A stretch of 64,000 bases of DNA from Rhizobium sp. JAB6 (GTDB taxonomy: Bacteria; Pseudomonadota; Alphaproteobacteria; Rhizobiales; Rhizobiaceae). The position numbers and the translations under genes were made by a program. Under the pieces are notes generated by a model that saw only the letters and a list, made by a program, of their open reading frames with translations, was not told the DNA's origin and made no database searches. Shown one piece after another: positions 35,608 to 43,678 of this stretch. The DNA lies in contig NZ_PYJQ01000004.1 of assembly GCF_003024605.1 (NCBI RefSeq), forward strand, positions 124,001 to 188,000. Reading direction: 5' to 3'. Within the stretch, counting starts at the first letter, position 1. Every line of letters begins with the position of its first letter.

Positions 35608-35634
35608 GGAACGGTTGCACCTGAAGCTTGTTCC
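35608..35634. promoter_or_regulatory. Symmetric EcfG-type promoter upstream of the ECF sigma gene
   Basis: Minus strand: GGAAC (35634-35630), 16 bases, CGTT (35613-35610), an exact consensus. Plus strand: GGAAC (35608-35612), 16 bases, TGTT. The GGAAC ... GTTCC ends make the element near-palindromic. The rest of the 325-base gap 35380-35704 shows no convincing gene. Confidence 0.6.
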
Positions 35635-35704
35635 ATGAGAATCCAAATAATTGCGGCATGTCGAAACCCGACGATCGGGAGGGAACGAAAGAGGCTTATT
35701 CTTG

Positions 35705-36262
35705 CTATCGTTCGATCGTTCCGTTGCGCCGAATCTTGCGCTGAAGAAGCAGAACGCCGTACAGCAGGGCCTCCGCAGTGGGCGGACATCCAGGCACATA
35801 GATATCGATTGGAATGATCCGATCGCATCCGCGCACCACCGAATAGGAATAATGGTAATAGCCACCGCCATTGGCGCATGATCCCATCGAAATGACGTAA
35901 CGCGGTTCGGGCATCTGGTCGTAGACCTTGCGCAGAGCCGGCGCCATCTTGTTGCAAAGGGTGCCTGCAACAATCATCAGATCCGATTGCCTCGGACTGC
36001 CCCGCGGTGCGGCACCGATGCGTTCCACATCGTAGCGCGGCATCGACATCTGCATCATCTCGATGGCGCAGCAGGCAAGCCCGAAGGTCATCCACATCAA
36101 GGAGCCGGTGCGAGCCCAGGTGACGAGTTCGTCCGTACTGGTGACGAGGAAGCCCTTATCGGCGAGCTCGCTATCGATCCAGCCCAGAAACGGATCGCCG
36201 CTCGGAGCCTCGCCGGGCTGCTGAAAGTCGCCGATGATAGGACGATCCTTAAAGGAAGACAT
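35705..36262 (-). CDS. Orphan NADH-quinone oxidoreductase subunit B (NuoB-type)
   Basis: This is a NuoB/PSST-family iron-sulfur protein of 185 aa. The N2-cluster ligands are present: Cys64-Cys65 in LACCAIEMM, Cys129 in MGSCANGGG and Cys159 in [11 protein letters not shown]. Complex I subunit B carries the terminal 4Fe-4S cluster next to the quinone site. Here no other nuo gene is adjacent, so this is a second copy or belongs to an alternative complex. SD GGAG precedes the ATG at 36262; an upstream start at 36289 has none. An EcfG-like promoter is 26 bases before the start, which hints at a stress-induced paralogue. Confidence 0.9.
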   Translation of the reverse strand: MSSFKDRPIIGDFQQPGEAPSGDPFLGWIDSELADKGFLVTSTDELVTWARTGSLMWMTFGLACCAIEMMQMSMPRYDVERIGAAPRGSPRQSDLMIVAGTLCNKMAPALRKVYDQMPEPRYVISMGSCANGGGYYHYSYSVVRGCDRIIPIDIYVPGCPPTAEALLYGVLLLQRKIRRNGTIER

Positions 36263-36287
36263 GATCGGGTCTCCGAAAAAAGAGCTC

Positions 36288-36312
36288 AACTTTCATACGG
36301 ACGGCTTGTTCC
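36288..36312 (-). promoter_or_regulatory. EcfG-like promoter of the orphan nuoB gene
   Basis: On the minus strand GGAAC (36312-36308), 16 bases, AGTT (36291-36288). This has the same variant -10 as the udgX site. Confidence 0.4.
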
Positions 36313-36428
36313 CGGCATTGTGGCAATTGCAGCCGATCCGCCCCAACAGAGGAAAAATCCAGAAATGCGGAAACAAACATTGCGGTTTTCCAGTTTGAAG
36401 GCGGCAAAGTCAAAGAGAGGAAATACCA

Positions 36429-36752
36429 ATGTTGACGAAAATGATCGCAGTATGTGCCCTTTCGATCGGCATGGCGACGGCAGCCATGGCGCAGCAATCG
36501 GGCTCCGGCGCAGCCGGCACGAGTGGTTCAAGCAGCGGCAGCGGCGCTGGCGCCAACTCGCAGAACGGAGCGACCCCCAGCGGAAATGGAGGTGGGAGCA
36601 ATACGACCGGAACCACTGGTACTCCGAATTCCAATGGTCAGTCGCAAGATTGCAACGCCATGAAAACCGGCAAGAATACCGCGCAAGGTACTGATACACA
36701 AAGCAGCAGCCAGTCGAGCGATAGCACATCGAGCAGCAATTGCCCGCAGTGA
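36429..36752 (+). CDS. Small secreted Gly/Ser/Asn-rich protein, 107 aa
   Basis: This predicted exported protein has a signal peptide of about 22 residues (MLTKMIAVCALSIGMATAAMA, cut before QQSG). Its mature part is low-complexity, almost only Gly, Ser, Thr, Asn and Gln, with two Cys (QDCNAM and SSNCPQ) that could form a disulfide. The SD AGAGAGGAAA is good. No family was recognised; such proteins are often cell-surface or periplasmic. It is transcribed from a region with no seen EcfG site. Confidence 0.75.
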   Translation: MLTKMIAVCALSIGMATAAMAQQSGSGAAGTSGSSSGSGAGANSQNGATPSGNGGGSNTTGTTGTPNSNGQSQDCNAMKTGKNTAQGTDTQSSSQSSDSTSSSNCPQ

Positions 36753-36863
36753 CGGCGGCTGATGAAACGTGAAAACACTATCTGAATTTCACGAACTCCG
36801 CTTGTCACCGGCATTCACAAGGTGGATCGCCGGCGGCAGGCGGATCATTCGAGGAGCAGAATC

Positions 36864-37073
36864 ATGATGAACAGTGCTCAAGAGCTTGCCGAGGAATATC
36901 TGAGGCTTGGCGGCAAAAGACTGCTGGTGATGGATGACAACATCCTATCGACAAACAGCTGGGAGGCCGATCCCCTCGAAGCGGAAGCCTTCTGGAAAAA
37001 GGAGATCGAGAGCCTCCCGCCTAAGCGGCGCAGCGAAGTCATGTCGTTCCTGCCTTCGATCAACGTCACGTAA
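36864..37073 (+). CDS. Hypothetical protein, 69 aa
   Basis: This short acidic protein has a helical N-terminus (MMNSAQELAEEYLRLGGKRLLVMDD) and a charged middle, EAEAFWKKEIESLPPKRRSEVM. A strong SD, GAGGAGC, precedes the ATG at 36864; a second ATG at 36867 cannot be excluded. There is no signal peptide and no recognised domain. It lies 63 bases before the DUF72 gene and may share its transcript. Confidence 0.62.
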   Translation: MMNSAQELAEEYLRLGGKRLLVMDDNILSTNSWEADPLEAEAFWKKEIESLPPKRRSEVMSFLPSINVT

Positions 37074-37136
37074 GGATCGACCGGCATTGGACTTTTCTAT
37101 ATCGCCCCTTACGCGGCAGGCGAGCGCAGCAGGAAC

Positions 37137-38102
37137 ATGAAAAGAACTGGAACTATCCGCATCGGTATTTCAGGCTGGACTTACGCTCCCTGGCGGGGTG
37201 TTTTCTACCCGAAGGGCGTGCCGCAGAAAGGCGAACTCGCTTACGCCTCCTCGCAATTCCCATCTATCGAAATCAATGGCACTTTCTATAGCCTTCAAAC
37301 TCCCGAGACTTTTGCGCGGTGGCGGGATGCGACGCCGGATGATTTCGTCTTCGCGATCAAAGGTTCCCGCTACATAACCCATCTGCGCCGGCTTCGCGAT
37401 GTCGAGGTGCCGCTTGCCAATTTCATGGCATCCGGCGTGCTGCGCCTGGGAGCAAAACTCGGCCCCATCCTATGGCAATTCCCCCCACGACTGCGCTTCG
37501 ACCCGGCGCTATTTTCCGCTTTCATAAAAATGCTGCCGAAAGATACAGATGAAGCCGCGCATCTGGCCAGGCGGCATGACGAGCGGGTGAACGGCCGCGA
37601 TTGGCTGCGGGCGGGAGAAAAGATACCCCTCCGCCATGCCTTCGAAATTCGCAACGAGAGCTTCGTGAACGCGGACTTCATCGAACTCTTGAGGGAACAC
37701 CAGATCGGGCTCGTCTGCGCAGATACCGTGGAATGGCCATTGCTCATGGATGTCACGGCAGATTTCTTCTATTGCCGCCTGCACGGCTCGGAGGAGCTAT
37801 ATGTCAGCGGATATGACGACGAGGCTCTGGAGGTCTGGGCAGAACGCATCGACGACTGGGCGCACGGACGCGAACCGACCAGGGCCAACCGTGTCGTGGA
37901 GCCGCTGAAACAGCCACAGCCTGGCCGCGACGTCTACGTCTATTTCGACAATGATGCGAAGGTACGGGCGCCAGCCGACGCGCGGCGGTTAAACGAGCGT
38001 CTCGGACTCGCCTCACAAAAGGAGAGTCCTGCGCCTGCCACGAAGCTGCGGCCTCGCCGGCGCGACATCCCGAAGTCCGGGCCACATCACCGGCTTGCGT
38101 AA
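37137..38102 (+). CDS. DUF72 (YecE-like) protein
   Basis: This TIM-barrel-like DUF72 protein is 321 aa. It starts with the family motif IRIGISGWTYAPWRGVFYPKG and the EINGTFYSLQTPETFARWRD segment. It continues with FAIKGSRYITHLRRL and LGPILWQFPP, all close to YecE. The family's activity is not established. The last 40 residues are basic and not conserved. It is preceded by SD AGCAGGAAC and lies in the stress-gene cluster. Confidence 0.9.
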   Translation: MKRTGTIRIGISGWTYAPWRGVFYPKGVPQKGELAYASSQFPSIEINGTFYSLQTPETFARWRDATPDDFVFAIKGSRYITHLRRLRDVEVPLANFMASGVLRLGAKLGPILWQFPPRLRFDPALFSAFIKMLPKDTDEAAHLARRHDERVNGRDWLRAGEKIPLRHAFEIRNESFVNADFIELLREHQIGLVCADTVEWPLLMDVTADFFYCRLHGSEELYVSGYDDEALEVWAERIDDWAHGREPTRANRVVEPLKQPQPGRDVYVYFDNDAKVRAPADARRLNERLGLASQKESPAPATKLRPRRRDIPKSGPHHRLA

Positions 38103-38116
38103 TCAACTGAGCCCAT

Positions 38117-38386
38117 TTATTCGAGCTGACCCCATGCCGGATTCCAATTCACGCCTTCCGACAATTCGACGTAAATGGGCCGCATAACGTCACCGGACAT
38201 TTTGTTGCGGGCCGCCCGGAAAGCGGCGTGGGGCTCCATCTCTTCACCTGGAAAGATGGTATCATCGTCTCCGGGCGGCGTGACCTCGCGCAGGAATCCC
38301 CGGATCTGATCGCCGGAATGATAGAACTTGACGGCGATAGAACCCGGCGCGACGGCGTTCTCGCGATATCGGTGATAGATTTCCAC
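38117..38386 (-). CDS. Hypothetical protein, 89 aa
   Basis: This small protein begins MEIYHRYRENAVAPGSIAVKF if the GTG at 38386 is the start. That GTG has a near-perfect SD, AGGAGGTG, 5 bases away. The longer frame up to 38587 has a non-conserved leader. The sequence contains FYHSGDQIRGFLREVTPPGDDD and an acidic EEMEPHAAFRAARNKM. No domain was recognised. It is convergent with the DUF72 gene, with 14 bases between their ends. A weak EcfG-like site lies about 107 bases upstream. Confidence 0.65.
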   Translation of the reverse strand: MEIYHRYRENAVAPGSIAVKFYHSGDQIRGFLREVTPPGDDDTIFPGEEMEPHAAFRAARNKMSGDVMRPIYVELSEGVNWNPAWGQLE

Positions 38387-38492
38387 GTTACACCTCCTGA
38401 CCTCGATGGCCTCTCGGGCCGGGCAATGCCTTGCCATTCCAAGAAGGCCACGCATTTCGTCCGCATGCACCCGGCCGATCCGTGACAATCCA

Positions 38493-38517
38493 AACCGTCC
38501 TCCTCCGCCTTGGTTCC
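38493..38517 (-). promoter_or_regulatory. Possible EcfG-like promoter for the 89-aa gene
   Basis: On the minus strand GGAAC (38517-38513), 16 bases, GGTT (38496-38493). It deviates at the first -10 base and is 107 bases from the start codon, so support is weak. Confidence 0.3.
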
Positions 38518-38562
38518 CCACCCGAATGGGAATTAGAGGGGTCAGCTTTTCACGGAATCTCT

Positions 38563-38633
38563 GAACCGCTCCGGCTCTTTGTTTCACGTAATTCCGGGAA
38601 AACCGCTGGGCCCTTTTCCTGGAATTGCTTTAG
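38563..38633 (-). repeat. Dispersed intergenic repeat, copy 3
   Basis: Read on the minus strand it resembles copies 1 and 2: AAAGCAATTCCAGG, AGCGGTTTTCCCGGAATTACG and a TTTGTTT-linked CAAAGAGC tail. It lies in the 425-base gap before the cold-shock gene; the rest of that gap has no visible gene. Confidence 0.65.
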
Positions 38634-38811
38634 GCCGCGCGGCCAAGCCGGGCGATTGGACGCATAAGAAATCTTCAGCCTAATTCAGCGTGAGGCTGGA
38701 TCGGCGGTCTGATCAGAGGCATTTGCAAGTAGCTGCAGCAGATCTGCTTGATCTGACGGCGGTTGCCCGCTAGGTTGCCGCGGCAATCAAACGCAAAGAA
38801 ATGGGGATGTC

Positions 38812-39015
38812 ATGCCAACTGGCACGGTTAAGTTTTTCAACACAGACAAGGGCTTCGGCTTTATCACGCCGGAAAGCGGCGGACCTGATGTTTTCGTTCA
38901 CGTCTCCGCCCTGCAATATGGCAACGTGCTTCGGGAGGGACAGTCCGTTTCCTACGATCTCGGCCAGGATCGGAAGACAGGCAAGAGCAAGGCGGAAAAC
39001 GTCAGACCGCTCTGA
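38812..39015 (+). CDS. Cold-shock protein (CspA family)
   Basis: This is a single-domain RNA/ssDNA chaperone of 67 aa. It has the RNP1-like motif KGFGFIT (residues 13-19) and the RNP2-like motif VFVHVSAL, the classic five-stranded cold-shock fold. It lies after a long leader region that could fold, as for other csp mRNAs. A nearby SD, AATGGGGATGT, precedes the ATG. A short perfect hairpin follows (39031-39054). It probably acts in stress or growth-phase adaptation; cold induction cannot be read from the sequence. Confidence 0.95.
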   Translation: MPTGTVKFFNTDKGFGFITPESGGPDVFVHVSALQYGNVLREGQSVSYDLGQDRKTGKSKAENVRPL

Positions 39016-39030
39016 CGATTATAAACCTGT

Positions 39031-39054
39031 CACTACCCGGCATCTCGGGTAGTG
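39031..39054 (+). terminator. Terminator-like hairpin after the cold-shock gene
   Basis: CACTACCCG-GCATCT-CGGGTAGTG is a perfect 9-bp stem with a 6-base loop, 15 bases after the stop. No T-tract follows. Confidence 0.55.
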
Positions 39055-39148
39055 CACTCGGTCGCCACAGGAATCCATGCAGGTGCCTGCCGACGACCCG
39101 CCCAATCCATCTTCAGCCGAGACGGCGATTTGCGTCGCCCGATCGCCC

Positions 39149-40447
39149 TCACAAAAAAGCGGTTACGGCCATGCCGATCACGGCCGCTAACATTGTGGCA
39201 CAGGCAATCCAGCCAAGCGCTTTCAGCCAACCTCGGATAACAAACTGCTTCATGACGTCGCGATTGGTGGCGATCAACATCAGGATCACCATAACGGGAA
39301 CTGCGACGACACCGTTGATGACGGCGCTCCAGAACAGGGCCTTCATCGGCGGGATGGGCGTAAAATTCAGCAGCATGCCCACCACCGTCGCCAGGCTCAC
39401 CGTCGTATAGAAAGCCTTTGCCTCGCTCGGCTCGCGCGACAGCCCGACTTTCCATCGCGCTGCCTCCCCGACGGCATATGCGGCCGACCCGGCGAGAACG
39501 GGCACAGCGAGAAGGCCTGTTCCGATGATCCCTGTGGCAAAAACGACCTTGGCAAACTGTCCGGCCAGCGGCTCGATCGCCTTCGCTGCATCGACGGAAC
39601 TTTCGATACTCGTCGCGCCGGCCTTGTTAAGCGTGGCTGCTGTCGTCATGATGATCGCGAGCGCGACAATGTTGGATGCGGCCATGCCGATGAGGGTATC
39701 CAGCGTGATGCGAGTGTCCGCCCTTTTCGCTTCCTGAGGGTGTTTCACGAGTGGTTCCTGCTCAGGCTTCTCCTTCAGGTCTTCGGCCTCCTGGGACGCC
39801 TGCCAGAAAAACAGATAGGGGCTGATCGTCGTTCCGAAGATCGCGACGATCATGGACCAGTAATTCGGATCAGCCTTGAAGGTCGGCAGCAGCAGCCCGC
39901 GGGTGAAGGCAGACCAATCGATATGCACCACGAACAGGGTCGCGATGTAGGACAAAAGCGCCAAGCTCAGCCATTTCAGAACGGCAACATAACGTTTGTA
40001 TTTGAGAAGGACCTGCAGAAGGATGCAAATGATGCCGAAGGCCGCAACGTAAATCAACGAACTGCCGCTCAGCAGCAAATGTGCGGCATCACCCATCGCA
40101 CCGAGATCGGCGCCGAGATTGATGACATTGGCAATCAGGAGCGGAAAAGTGACGCTTATCCCCACCCATGGGGGATAACACTTCGCCATGCTGCCCGCCA
40201 GACCTCGTCCCGTGGTCCGGCCGATGCGCGCGCTGATCATCTGCACGGCAGTCATCAGCGGATAGGTCAGGAGCAGGGTCCAACTTGCGATGTAACCGAA
40301 TTGTGCTCCGGCCTGCGAATAGGTCGCGATACCGCTGGGATCGTCGTCCGAGGCGCCGGTGACCAGACCAGGCCCCAGGATTTCAAATATCCTCGGCTTT
40401 GACGGTTCGACAACCTCGCTTTTGTCATCCATCTGATACTCGCTCAT
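39149..40447 (-). CDS. NRAMP-family transporter with non-canonical metal motifs
   Basis: This is a polytopic inner-membrane protein of the NRAMP family, 432 aa and about 11 helices. The first-helix motif is DDDPSGIATYSQAGA, where canonical NRAMP transporters have DPGN. The helix that usually has MPH reads GMAASNIVALAI, lacking the Met-Pro-His metal ligands. It thus may carry another cation (for example Mg2+) or act without a classical site. The start at 40447 has SD GGGAGGCGG; the frame to 40486 adds an unconserved leader. There is no gene partner nearby. Confidence 0.88.
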   Translation of the reverse strand: MSEYQMDDKSEVVEPSKPRIFEILGPGLVTGASDDDPSGIATYSQAGAQFGYIASWTLLLTYPLMTAVQMISARIGRTTGRGLAGSMAKCYPPWVGISVTFPLLIANVINLGADLGAMGDAAHLLLSGSSLIYVAAFGIICILLQVLLKYKRYVAVLKWLSLALLSYIATLFVVHIDWSAFTRGLLLPTFKADPNYWSMIVAIFGTTISPYLFFWQASQEAEDLKEKPEQEPLVKHPQEAKRADTRITLDTLIGMAASNIVALAIIMTTAATLNKAGATSIESSVDAAKAIEPLAGQFAKVVFATGIIGTGLLAVPVLAGSAAYAVGEAARWKVGLSREPSEAKAFYTTVSLATVVGMLLNFTPIPPMKALFWSAVINGVVAVPVMVILMLIATNRDVMKQFVIRGWLKALGWIACATMLAAVIGMAVTAFL

Positions 40448-40590
40448 GACCGCCTCCCAGCAGAAACCGGCACCGCGCATCATCATTGCTGCCGGTGCGA
40501 ATGAATCGCGTTTGCAGGCGTTTTGTTCCCAAGAAGCAGATTGCCGGAATGGAGTTTGCCGAGTTTTAGTCGCCGCGGGATGATGAAACT

Positions 40591-40631
40591 CTAAACCGCT
40601 CTATCTTTGTTTTCACGCAATTCCGGACGCC
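40591..40631 (-). repeat. Truncated intergenic repeat, copy 4
   Basis: The end of the element (CTAAACCGCTCTATC, TTTGTTTTCACGCAATTCCGG) is present, but the inner half present in copies 1-3 is missing. It stops abruptly at TTCCGGACG. Confidence 0.5.
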
Positions 40632-40637
40632 CTGCCC

Positions 40638-40766
40638 TCAGCCCTCTTCGGCTGCGCGAACCGCTTGGTGCACACGCTCGGCAAGCCGGTTACAGATTTT
40701 GCATAGGCAGACATCGCGATCGCCGCGCCGGATGGAAACGGCATCCTTTTCGCTCAGGCGCAGCAT
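40638..40766 (-). CDS. Possible 42-aa small protein at the end of the Pot-type operon
   Basis: The frame MLRLSEKDAVSIRRGDR continues with two Cys-x-Cys-type residues (CLCKIC) and a helical tail (RLAERVHQAVRAAEEG). The SD AAAGGAAGG directly before the ATG at 40766 is strong. It follows the importer ATPase stop by 49 bases. No family was recognised. It may be a real small protein or a chance frame. Confidence 0.4.
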   Translation of the reverse strand: MLRLSEKDAVSIRRGDRDVCLCKICNRLAERVHQAVRAAEEG

Positions 40767-40815
40767 CCTTCCTTTGTGCAGGCGGCGAATGGCAGAATCC
40801 CCTCCGATTCCGCGC

Positions 40816-41895
40816 TCAGCAAAAGACATGCGCAGCATCCGGATCGAACTCCAGATGCACAGTGTCGCCGCGGCTCAAGCCCGAGATCGCTTCATGGCCG
40901 AAGGGCAGCCGCACGGACAGGGTCTCGCCGGCTGCGATCCGGGTCGTCACATGCACGTTATTGCCGAGGAAGGTGATATCGTTGACCGTGGCGCTGAGGC
41001 CGTTGCTGCCGCCCGCCTTGCGTCCGAGCCGGATGCGCTCCGGCCGCAGCATCAATGCCGCTTTGCCGCCCGATGTCGGACGGCCGTGCACCGGAATGCT
41101 GTCGAAAACAGTCTTGTCGCCGAGCGAGATCGTCGCCTGGCCATCGTCCGAGGAAAGCAGATGACAGGAGATGAAATCGCTATCGCCGATGAACTCGGCG
41201 ACGAAGCGGGTTTTGGGATTGGCGTAGAGTTCCGGGCCGGTTCCGATCTGGTCGATGACGCCCTTGGAGAAAACGGCGATGCGATCTGAGAGCCGCAGCG
41301 CCTCCTCCTGATCGTGGGTCACGTAGAGGATCGTAACTTCCGTCTGCTGGTGAATGCGACGGATCTCATGTTGGATCTCTTCACGTAGCTTCTTGTCGAG
41401 CGCCGATAGCGGCTCGTCCATCAAAAGCACCGGCGGATCATAGGCAAGCGCCCGCGCAAGAGCGACGCGCTGCTGCTGGCCGCCCGACATCTGCGCCGGC
41501 TTGCGATCCTCGAAGCCTTCCAGGCGGACGAGACGCAGCATTTCCTTGACCCGGCTGTCGATCTCGGCCCTGGACTTGCGGCGGACCTTCAGCGGAAAAG
41601 CGATGTTCTCTCCAACGGTCAGATGCGGAAACAGCGTGTAGCGCTGGAACACCATGCCGATATTGCGCTTATGCGACGGCGTCGACAGCAGCGTCTCGCC
41701 GTTCAGCAGGATATCGCCCTTGGTCGGGCTCTCGAAGCCGGCGAGGATATAAAGCGTCGTGCTCTTGCCTGAGCCGGATGGGCCAAGGAAGGTCAGAAAC
41801 TCGCCGCGCTTGACCTCGAGATTGACATCGTGGACCGCGACCACGGGGCCGTATTCCTTGCGGATGCCTTGGATCTTCAGGAAGGATTCACTCAT
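40816..41895 (-). CDS. ABC importer ATPase, PotA-like
   Basis: This is the cytoplasmic nucleotide-binding subunit of the polyamine-type importer, 359 aa. It has Walker [10 protein letters not shown] (near residue 40), the Q-loop, signature MSGGQQQR, Walker [16 protein letters not shown] and the H-loop [15 protein letters not shown]-terminal domain (about 245-355) is typical of PotA/FbpC. Its ATG overlaps the stop of the upstream permease (ATGA). It is the last clear importer gene of the operon. Confidence 0.95.
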   Translation of the reverse strand: MSESFLKIQGIRKEYGPVVAVHDVNLEVKRGEFLTFLGPSGSGKSTTLYILAGFESPTKGDILLNGETLLSTPSHKRNIGMVFQRYTLFPHLTVGENIAFPLKVRRKSRAEIDSRVKEMLRLVRLEGFEDRKPAQMSGGQQQRVALARALAYDPPVLLMDEPLSALDKKLREEIQHEIRRIHQQTEVTILYVTHDQEEALRLSDRIAVFSKGVIDQIGTGPELYANPKTRFVAEFIGDSDFISCHLLSSDDGQATISLGDKTVFDSIPVHGRPTSGGKAALMLRPERIRLGRKAGGSNGLSATVNDITFLGNNVHVTTRIAAGETLSVRLPFGHEAISGLSRGDTVHLEFDPDAAHVFC

Positions 41896-42692
41896 GATCT
41901 CAGAACCTTGCGTATGATCGCGGCCAGCGTCATCAACATGACCGTCAACAGAATGAGAAGCGTGGAGGCAGCGGCGACCACTGGCGTCAGGTCCTGCCGG
42001 AGCGTTGCCCAGACCTTGACGGGTAAGGTCTGCAGCGTCGGGCTCGCCATGAAGATCGCCACGACCACTTCGTCCCAGGACGTCAGGAACGAGAAGACGG
42101 CGGCCGAAAACAGCCCATGACTGATCGCCGGCAGCGTCACCCTGATCTTCGCCTCGAGCGGAGAGGCGCCGCAAAGCACGGCCGCATCCTCGATCGACTT
42201 GTCGAAGCCTTCGAGCGCGCCGGAGATCGACAGGATGGAAAAGGGCAGCGCCAGGACGAGGTGAGAGAGGACGAAGCCTATCAAGGTGCCCCCAAGCCCG
42301 ATCCTGAGAAAAAAGGCATAAAGCGCCACGGCGAAGACAACGACGGGTAAGATCATCGGCGTCAGGAACAGCGCCTTCAGCGCGTCGCGAAACAGAAACT
42401 TTCCGCGCACGAGGCCGAAGGAGGTCACCAGGCCGAGGAGCACCGAAAGCACGGTGACGATCGCGGCGATCTTGAAGCTCGTCCAGGCGGAAGCCAGCCA
42501 TTGCGGATCGGAAAGCAGCTCCGCATACCAGCGCCACGTCCAGCCCGGCGGCGGAAAGATCAGCCATTGAGACGAGCCGAACGACAAGGCGGCAATGAAC
42601 AGGATCGGCATCAAAAGGAAGGCCGATGTCAGGACCGTGATGACGAGCAGCACGTATTTCCACCAGCCGAGGCGATCGAAATTGAGCAGCAT
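41892..42692 (-). CDS. ABC permease, PotC-like
   Basis: This is an inner-membrane permease subunit of 266 aa with six membrane segments and the BPD_transp_1 fold. It starts with the hydrophobic WKYVLLVITVLTSAFLLMPI region. An EAA-type loop, IEDAAVLCGASPLEAKIRVTL, is near residue 180. The sequence matches the PotC/YdcV branch of spermidine/putrescine-type systems. It is one base after the PotB-like gene and overlaps the ATPase by 4 bases. Confidence 0.94.
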   Translation of the reverse strand: MLLNFDRLGWWKYVLLVITVLTSAFLLMPILFIAALSFGSSQWLIFPPPGWTWRWYAELLSDPQWLASAWTSFKIAAIVTVLSVLLGLVTSFGLVRGKFLFRDALKALFLTPMILPVVVFAVALYAFFLRIGLGGTLIGFVLSHLVLALPFSILSISGALEGFDKSIEDAAVLCGASPLEAKIRVTLPAISHGLFSAAVFSFLTSWDEVVVAIFMASPTLQTLPVKVWATLRQDLTPVVAAASTLLILLTVMLMTLAAIIRKVLRS

Positions 42693-42693
42693 C

Positions 42694-43566
42694 TCAGCGC
42701 CCTCCCGCGTTCTGCACGCCGAAAAGCTTCAGTTGCACGGCATAGAGCATCAGAGTGACGGCGAGCAGGACGAAGGCGGCAGCCCCGCCCATGCCCCAAT
42801 TGACCAGGGATTGCACGAACTGCGCAATGAGCTCGGCCAGCATCATGTTGGCCGTACCGCCCAGGAGCGAGGGCGTGACATAGTAACCGAGCGACATGAC
42901 AAACACCATCAAGGCACCGGCCATCATGCCGGGGGCGGCGAGCGGCAACAGGACGCGGGTGAGGCACTGAGATCGGCTTGCACCGCAGAGTGCCGCCGCC
43001 TGCAGCACGGCCGGGTCGATCTTCCTGATCACGCCGTAAAGCGGCAGGATGATGAAAGGCAGCATGATATAGGTCATGCCGATCGTGACGCCGGTGAGAT
43101 TGTTGACCAGCGCGAGCGGCTTGTCGATCAAACCCATGCCGACCAGTATCTTGTTGATCAATCCCGTGCGCTGCAAAAGCACCATCCAGGCATAGGTGCG
43201 CGCAAGCAGATTGGTCCACATCGACAGAAGCAGGATCGCAAAGATCAGCGAAGCCCATCGTGAAGGCATGATCGCCAGGGTCCAGGCGACGGGAAAGCCG
43301 ATCAAAAGCGATATGACGGTGACGACGCCCGATACGATGAAGGTGTTGGCGAAAATCTTCAGATAGGTTGCAGAACCCAGCAACTCGGCATAATTGCCAA
43401 GCCCGAATGCCGGCTCCATCACGCTGCGCAACAGCAGCGCGATGACGGGAAATATGAAAAAGATCGCTACAAAGGCGAGAGCCGGCGCCACCTGGGCAAA
43501 CCCCGTGGGCTGCGCCGCCTTGCGCGCCGGTGCTGCCTCGTCCGCAACGTCCATATATGTCGACAT
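42694..43566 (-). CDS. ABC permease, PotB-like
   Basis: This is the other permease subunit, 290 aa. The first membrane helix is VAPALAFVAIFFIFPVIALLL. The EAA loop LQAAALCGASRSQCLTRVLLP lies near residue 200, and six helices are seen in total. The start at 43566 has SD GGGAAGGAATTGCC; the longer frame is shadow sequence. A strong hairpin lies between its start and the binding-protein stop. Confidence 0.93.
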   Translation of the reverse strand: MSTYMDVADEAAPARKAAQPTGFAQVAPALAFVAIFFIFPVIALLLRSVMEPAFGLGNYAELLGSATYLKIFANTFIVSGVVTVISLLIGFPVAWTLAIMPSRWASLIFAILLLSMWTNLLARTYAWMVLLQRTGLINKILVGMGLIDKPLALVNNLTGVTIGMTYIMLPFIILPLYGVIRKIDPAVLQAAALCGASRSQCLTRVLLPLAAPGMMAGALMVFVMSLGYYVTPSLLGGTANMMLAELIAQFVQSLVNWGMGGAAAFVLLAVTLMLYAVQLKLFGVQNAGGR

Positions 43567-43635
43567 GGCAATTCCTTCCCACCGGGGCGCTGCCGGCAAC
43601 CATGGCTGCCGAAAGGGCCACACCTCGCATTGCCG

Positions 43636-43659
43636 CACCGCGGGCCGAGACCCGCGGTG
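43636..43659 (-). terminator. Hairpin between the Pot-type binding-protein and permease genes
   Basis: CACCGCGGG-CCGAGA-CCCGCGGTG is a perfect 9-bp stem with a 6-base loop, 20 bases after the binding-protein stop. It could lower expression of the permeases relative to the binding protein. Confidence 0.55.
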
Positions 43660-43678
43660 GCCTAGTTATCTCCAGCGC

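Noticed and set aside
35224..35817. Plus-strand frame of 197 codons over the ECF sigma gene
   Set aside because: It is antisense to the sigma factor and crosses into nuoB; composition is that of a shadow frame.
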